Below, one piece after another: positions 59,565-64,000 of a stretch of 64,000 nucleotides of DNA; position 1 is the first letter of the stretch, and the number at the start of each line of letters is the position of its first letter. The notes below the pieces were generated by a model. The model was given only the letters and a program-made list of their open reading frames with translations. It searched no databases and had not been told where the DNA came from. The DNA comes from Aegilops tauschii subsp. strangulata (taxonomy: Eukaryota; Streptophyta; Magnoliopsida; Poales; Poaceae). A program made the position numbers and the translations under genes. The DNA lies in contig NC_053035.3 of assembly GCF_002575655.3 (NCBI RefSeq), positions 503,346,601 through 503,410,600 of the forward strand, given 5' to 3'.

Positions 59565-62103
59565 GTGACCATGAGTGTATTTGTCTCCGTATTTTATTCC
59601 AAGGCACGAGTATGCTCTCCGGCAGTGCTCAGCCTCCGGATCTTTTCAATCTTGCTCGACCGAAAAATCTGTTTGCCCTCGCCGTATAGCATCGTATTGA
59701 AATCTGTTGACCAGTCAAATGGCTCTGTTGACCGGGTTCGAATCCTCTTCGCTCCGCTCGCAAGCGCTGTTTTTGTTTCTCTTATGTAATTTCTTGACCC
59801 ACTGACAGGCATGGCCCACTTCAATATTTGCCATACAGATTATTTGACCGGTTAACAGAGCCATTTGACTGGTCAACACATTTCAATACGATGCTATGCG
59901 GCGAGTGGGTGACCGTATAATCACCATTTCGCATATACAATGACCGTAATAAGCGTATTTTAAAGTTCAGTGACCGTATCATGCTTTCGGTTCAAATATA
60001 GTGACCATGAGTGTATTTGTCCCCGTATTTTATTCCGAGGCACGAGTATGCTCTCCGGCAGTGCTCAGCCTTCGGATCTTTTCAATCTTGCTCGACCGAA
60101 AAATCTGTTTGCGCTCGCCGTATAGCATCGTATTGAAATCTGTTGACCAGTCAAATGGCTCTGTTGACCGGGTTCGAATCCTCTTCGCTCCGCTCGCAAG
60201 CGCTTTTTTTTTTCTCTTATGTAATTTCTTGACCCACTGACAGGCATGGCCCACTTCAATATTTGCCATACAGATTATTTGACCGGTCAACAGAGCCATT
60301 TGACTGGTCAACACATTTCAATACGATGCTATGCGGCGAGCGGGTGACCGTATAATCACCATTTCGCATATACAATGACCGTAATAAGCGTATTTTAAAG
60401 TTCAGTGGCCGTATCATGCTTTCGGTTCAAATATAGTGACCATGAGTGTATTTTTCTCCGTATTTTATTCCATGACACGAGTATGCTCTCCGGCAGTGCT
60501 CAGCCTCCGGATCTTTTCAAGCTTGCTCGACCGAAAAATCTGTTTGCTCGCCGTATAGCATCGTATTGAAATCTGTTGACCCGTCAAATGGCTCTGTTAA
60601 CCGGGTTCGAATCCTCTTCGCTCCGCTCGCAAGCGCTGTTTTTGTTTCTCTTATGTAATTTCTTGACCCGCTGACAGGCATGGCCCACTTCAATAATCAC
60701 CATTTCGCATATACAATGACAGTAATTAGCGTATTTTAAAGTTCAGTGACCGTATCATGCTTTCGGTTCAAATATAGTGATCATGAGTGTATTTATCTCC
60801 GTATTTTATTTCAAGACACGAGTATGCTCTCCGGCAGTGCTCAGCCTCCGGATCTTTTCAAGCTTGCTCGACGGAAAAATCTGTTTGCGCTCGCCGTATA
60901 GCATCGTATTGAAATCTGTTGACCAGTCAAATGGCTCGGTTGACCGGGTTCGAATCCTCTTCGCTCCGCTCGCAAGCGCTGTTATTGTTTCTCTTATGTA
61001 ATTTCTTGACCCACTGACAGGCATGGCCCACTTCAATATTTGCCATACAGATTATTTGACCAGTCAACAGAGCCATTTGATTGGTCAACACATTTCAATA
61101 CGATGCTATGCGGCGAGTGGGTGACCGTATAATAACCATTTCGCATATACAATGGCCGTAATAAGCGTATTTTAAAGTTCAGTGACCGCATCGTGCTTTC
61201 GGTTCCAATATAGTGACCATGAGTGTATTTATCTCAGTATTTTATTCCAAGACACGAGTATGCTGTCCGGCAGTGCTTAGCCTCCGGATCTTTTCAAGCT
61301 TGCTCGACGGAAAAATCTGTTTGCGCTTGCAAGCGATGTTTGCGCTCGCCGTATAGCATCGTATTGAAATCTGTTGACCAGTCAAATGGCTCTGCTGATC
61401 GGGTTCGAATCCTCTTCGCTCCGCTCGCAAGCGTTGTTTTTGTTTCTCTTATGTAATTTCTTGACCCACTGACAGGCATGGCCCACTTCAATATTTGCCA
61501 TACAGATTATTTGACCGGTCAACAGAGCCATTTGACTGGTCAACACATTTCAATACGATGCTATGCGGCGAGTGGGTGACCGTATAATCACCATTTCGCA
61601 CATATAATGACCGTAATAAGCGTATTTTAAAGTTCAGTGACCGTATCGTCCTTTCGGTTCAAATACAGTGACCATGAGTTTATTTATCTCCGTATTTTAT
61701 TCCAAGACACGAGTATGCTCTCCGGCAGTGCTCAGCCTCCGGATCTTTTCAAGCTTGCTCGACCGAAAAATTTGTTTGCGCTCGCCGTATAGCATCCTAT
61801 TGAAATCTGTTGACCACTCAAATGGCTCTGTTGACCGGGTTCGAATCCTCTTCGCTCCGCTCGCAAGCGTTGTTTTTGTTTCTCTTATGTAATTTCTTGA
61901 CCCACTGACAGGCATGGCCCACTTCAATATTTGCTATACAGATTATTTGACCGGTCAACAGAGCCATTTGACTGGTCAACACATTTCAATACGATGCTAT
62001 GCGGCGAGTGGGTGACCGTATAATCACCATTTCGCATATACAATGAACGTAATAAGCGTATTTTAAAGTTCAGTGACCGTATCATGCTTTCGGTTCCAAT
62101 ATA
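58693..62103 (+). repeat. Block paralogous to 39094-42487
   Basis: Monomers at 58693, 59129, 59565, 60001, 60436, 60777, 61213 and 61668 match those at 39094, 39530, 39966, 40403, 40818, 41161, 41597 and 42052 in type and order, including the 343-bp form followed by GTGATCATGAG and the 455-bp form. The offset is 19,598-19,618 bp. The first part also belongs to the end of the 5-mer domain. Confidence 0.85.
60436..60776 (+). repeat. 343-bp type deletion monomer, copy 5 (341 bp)
   Basis: It has the same 93-bp deletion with a further 2-bp loss (TTTGCTCGCC). The GTGATCATGAG monomer follows, as after copies 3 and 4. Confidence 0.95.
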
Positions 62104-62539
62104 GTGACCATGAGTGTATTTATCTCCGTATTTTATTCCAAGACACGAGTATGCTGTCCAGCAGTGCTTAGCCTCCGGATCTTTTCAAGCTTGCTCGACG
62201 GAAAAATCTGTTTGCGCTCGCCGTATAGCATCGTATTGAAATCTGTTGACCAGTCAAATGGCTCTGTTGACCGGGTTCGAATCCTCTTCGCTCCGCTCGC
62301 AAGCGCTGTTTTTGTTTCTCTTATGTAATTTCTTGACCCACTGACAGGCATGGCCCACTTCAATATTTGCCATACAGATTATTTGACCGGTCAACAGAGC
62401 CATTTGATTGGTCAACACATTTCAATACGATGCTATGCGGCGAGTGGGTGACCGTATAATCACCATTTCGCATATACAATGGCCGTTATAAGCGTATTTT
62501 AAAGTTCAATGACCGTATCGTGCTTTCGGTTCCAATATA

Positions 62540-64000
62540 GTGACCATGAGTGTATTTGTCTCAGTATTTTATTCCAAGACACGAGTATGCTATCCGGCAG
62601 TGCTTAGCCTCCGGATCTTTTCAAGCTTGCTCGACGAAAAAATCTGTTTGCGCTTGCAAGCGCTGTTTGTGCTCGCCGTATAGCATCGTATTGAAATCTG
62701 TTGACCAGTCAAATGGCTCTGTTAACCGGGTACGAATCCTCTTCGCTCCGCTCGCAAGGGTTGTTTTTCTTTCTGTTATGTAATTTCTTGACCCACTGAC
62801 AGGCATGGCCCACTTCAATATTTGCCATACAGATTATTTGACCGGTCAACAGAGCTATTTGACTGGTCAACACATTTCAATACGATGCTATCCGGCGAGT
62901 GGGTGACCGTATAATCACCATTTCGCACATACAATGACCGTAATAAGCGTATTTTAAAGTCTAGTCACCGTATCGTGCTTTCGGTTCAAATACAGTGACC
63001 ATGAGTGTATTTATCTCCGTATTTTATTCCAAGACACGAGTATGCTCACCGGCAGTGCTCAGCCTCCGGATCTTTTCAAGCTTGCTCGACCGAAAAATCT
63101 GTTTGCGCTCGCCGTATAGCATCGTATTGAAATCTATTGACCAGTCAAATGGCTCTGTTGATCGGGTTCGAATCCTCTTCGATCCGCTCGCAAGCGCTGT
63201 TTTTGTTTCTCTTATGTAATTTCTTGACCGACTAACAGGCATGGCCCACTTAAATATTTGCCATACAGATTATTTGACCGGTCAACAGAGCCATTTGACT
63301 GGTCAACACATTTCAATACAATGCTATGCGGCGAGTCGGTGACCGTATAATCACCATTTCGCATATACAATGACCGTAATAAGCGTATTTTAAAGTTCAG
63401 TGACCGTATCATGCTTTCGGTTCAAATATAGTGACCATGAGTGTATTTATCTCCCTATTTTATTCCAAGACACGAGTATGCTCTCCGGCAGTGCTCAGCC
63501 TCCGGATCTTATCAAGCTTGCTCGACCGAAAAATCAGTTTGCGCTCGCCGTATAGCATCGTATTGAAATCTGTTGACCAGTCAAATGGCTCTGTTGACCG
63601 GGTTCGAATCCTCTTCGCTCCGCTCGCAAGCGCTGTTTTTGTTTCTCTTATGTAATTTCTTGACCAACTGACAGGCATGGCCCACTTCAATATTTGCCAT
63701 ACAGATTATTTGACCGGTCAACAGAGTGATTTGATTGGTCAACACATTTCAATACGATGCTATGCGGCGAGTGGTGACTGTATAATCTCCATTTCGCATA
63801 TAAAATGGCCGTAATAAGCGTATTTTAAAGTTCAGTGACCGTATCGTGCTTTCGGTTCCAATATAGTGACCATGAGTGTATTTATCTCAGTATTTTATTC
63901 CAAGACACGAGTATGCTGTCCGGCAGTGCTTAGCCTCCGGATCTTTTCAAGCTTGCTCGACGGAAAAATCTGTTTGCGCTCGCCGTGTAGCATCATATTC
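62540..64000 (+). repeat. Third copy of a block also at 25118 and 30410
   Basis: A 455-bp monomer with CGACGAAAAAATC and CTTTCTGTTATG is followed by one with CTATTGACCAG and GTTGATCGGG, then by a plain monomer, then by one with CCGTGTAGCATC. The same four-monomer order occurs from 25118 and from 30410. The array is still running at the window end. Confidence 0.75.

Larger units (their letters stand above)
18071..64000 (+). repeat. ~436-bp satellite array, about 105 monomers, continues past the window
   Basis: Head-to-tail copies fill 46 kb without interruption by another element. Using GTGACCATGAG as a phase mark, monomers start at 18330, 18766, 19202, and so on to 63867. Most are 435-437 bp. 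Variants are 343 bp (93-bp deletion), 444 bp and 454-455 bp (about 19-bp insertion). From the mark, a monomer reads: last 23 bp of the right Mutator-like TIR, 92 bp of target site plus flank, a 55-bp arm, a 114-bp loop region with GGTTCGAATCC, a second inverted 55-bp arm, and the rest of the right TIR. I do not recognise it as a named Triticeae satellite. Each copy has chance ORFs of ~74 codons (plus) and ~76 codons (minus). They vary freely between copies, most plus-strand ones need a GTG start, and I do not treat them as genes. Confidence 0.97.

Noticed and set aside
18330..63690. Repeated ORFs of about 74 codons (plus) and 76 codons (minus), one pair per monomer
   Set aside because: They exist because the monomer is conserved as DNA. 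Most plus-strand frames start at GTG, several copies are broken by indels, and changes do not favour synonymous sites by eye. No domain, signal peptide or gene structure is visible.
18071..64000. 5S rDNA tandem array
   Set aside because: Unit length near 0.4-0.5 kb and a Pol III-like B box made this worth checking, but no 120-bp 5S gene sequence is present in the monomer.
18071..64000. CRISPR array
   Set aside because: The repeats are 436 bp and directly adjacent, with no short repeat/unique spacer structure, and the DNA is plant nuclear.
18071..64000. Known cereal centromeric or subtelomeric satellite
   Set aside because: The sequence and unit length do not match those I can recall (for example the 118-bp pSc119.2, ~340-bp Afa or ~380-bp pSc200 types). 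I cannot exclude a named family that I do not remember.

Overview
This is plant nuclear DNA, almost certainly from a Triticeae grass (wheat, barley, rye or Aegilops). The left 18 kb is a nest of cereal transposable elements: a BARE/Angela/WIS-type Copia LTR, Athila-type Gypsy pol, LTR, PBS and gag pieces, a PIF/Harbinger transposase relic, a LINE tail and a Mutator-like element. The right 46 kb is one uninterrupted satellite array that runs off the window edge. I see no intact host gene. One short gene-like unit with a promoter (about 11.27-11.81 kb) is unrecognised and frame-broken.

Layout. 1-902: end of an LTR. 903-1294: Gypsy-derived debris. 1295-2861: minus-strand Copia LTR cut at its 5' end. 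2862-7231: 3' half of an Athila-like Gypsy element (integrase relic, an ORF with an in-frame stop, long non-coding 3' region, polypurine tract, LTR). 7232-10712: the same LTR is followed by a PBS and gag, so one LTR is shared by a 3' half and a 5' half. The gag is split by a ~3 kb element with inverted TGAAAG/CTTTCA ends and a 5-bp target duplication. 10713-12026: gene-like unit. 12027-13696: a second Gypsy LTR. 13697-~15650: Harbinger relic on the minus strand. 15818-18352: Mutator-like element with ~160-bp terminal inverted repeats and near-matching 9-bp target duplications, itself split by a 5'-truncated LINE.

The main discovery is the origin and structure of the satellite. About 105 monomers, mostly 436 bp, fill 18.07-64.0 kb. 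Each monomer reads, in order, as the inner part of the Mutator-like left TIR, a ~114-bp internal piece, the complete right TIR, the 9-bp target site, and about 83 bp of flanking DNA. The array starts exactly at the right end of the Mutator-like element, so this window appears to hold both the founder transposon and the satellite amplified from it. The two TIR pieces give each monomer a pair of 55-bp inverted arms.

The array has higher-order structure: a 5-monomer unit of 2,188 bp in six near-identical copies (46437-59564), with a diverged, same-order relative at 38639-40817; a 3-monomer unit of 1,316 bp in three copies (42052-46000); a 3-monomer unit of 1,308 bp (31737-34352); a 343-bp deletion monomer that recurs five times; and a multi-monomer block duplicated about 19.6 kb apart. 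Short ORFs on both strands of each monomer are by-products of sequence conservation, not genes. All family assignments rest on reading the sequence and recall of the families; no database search was made.
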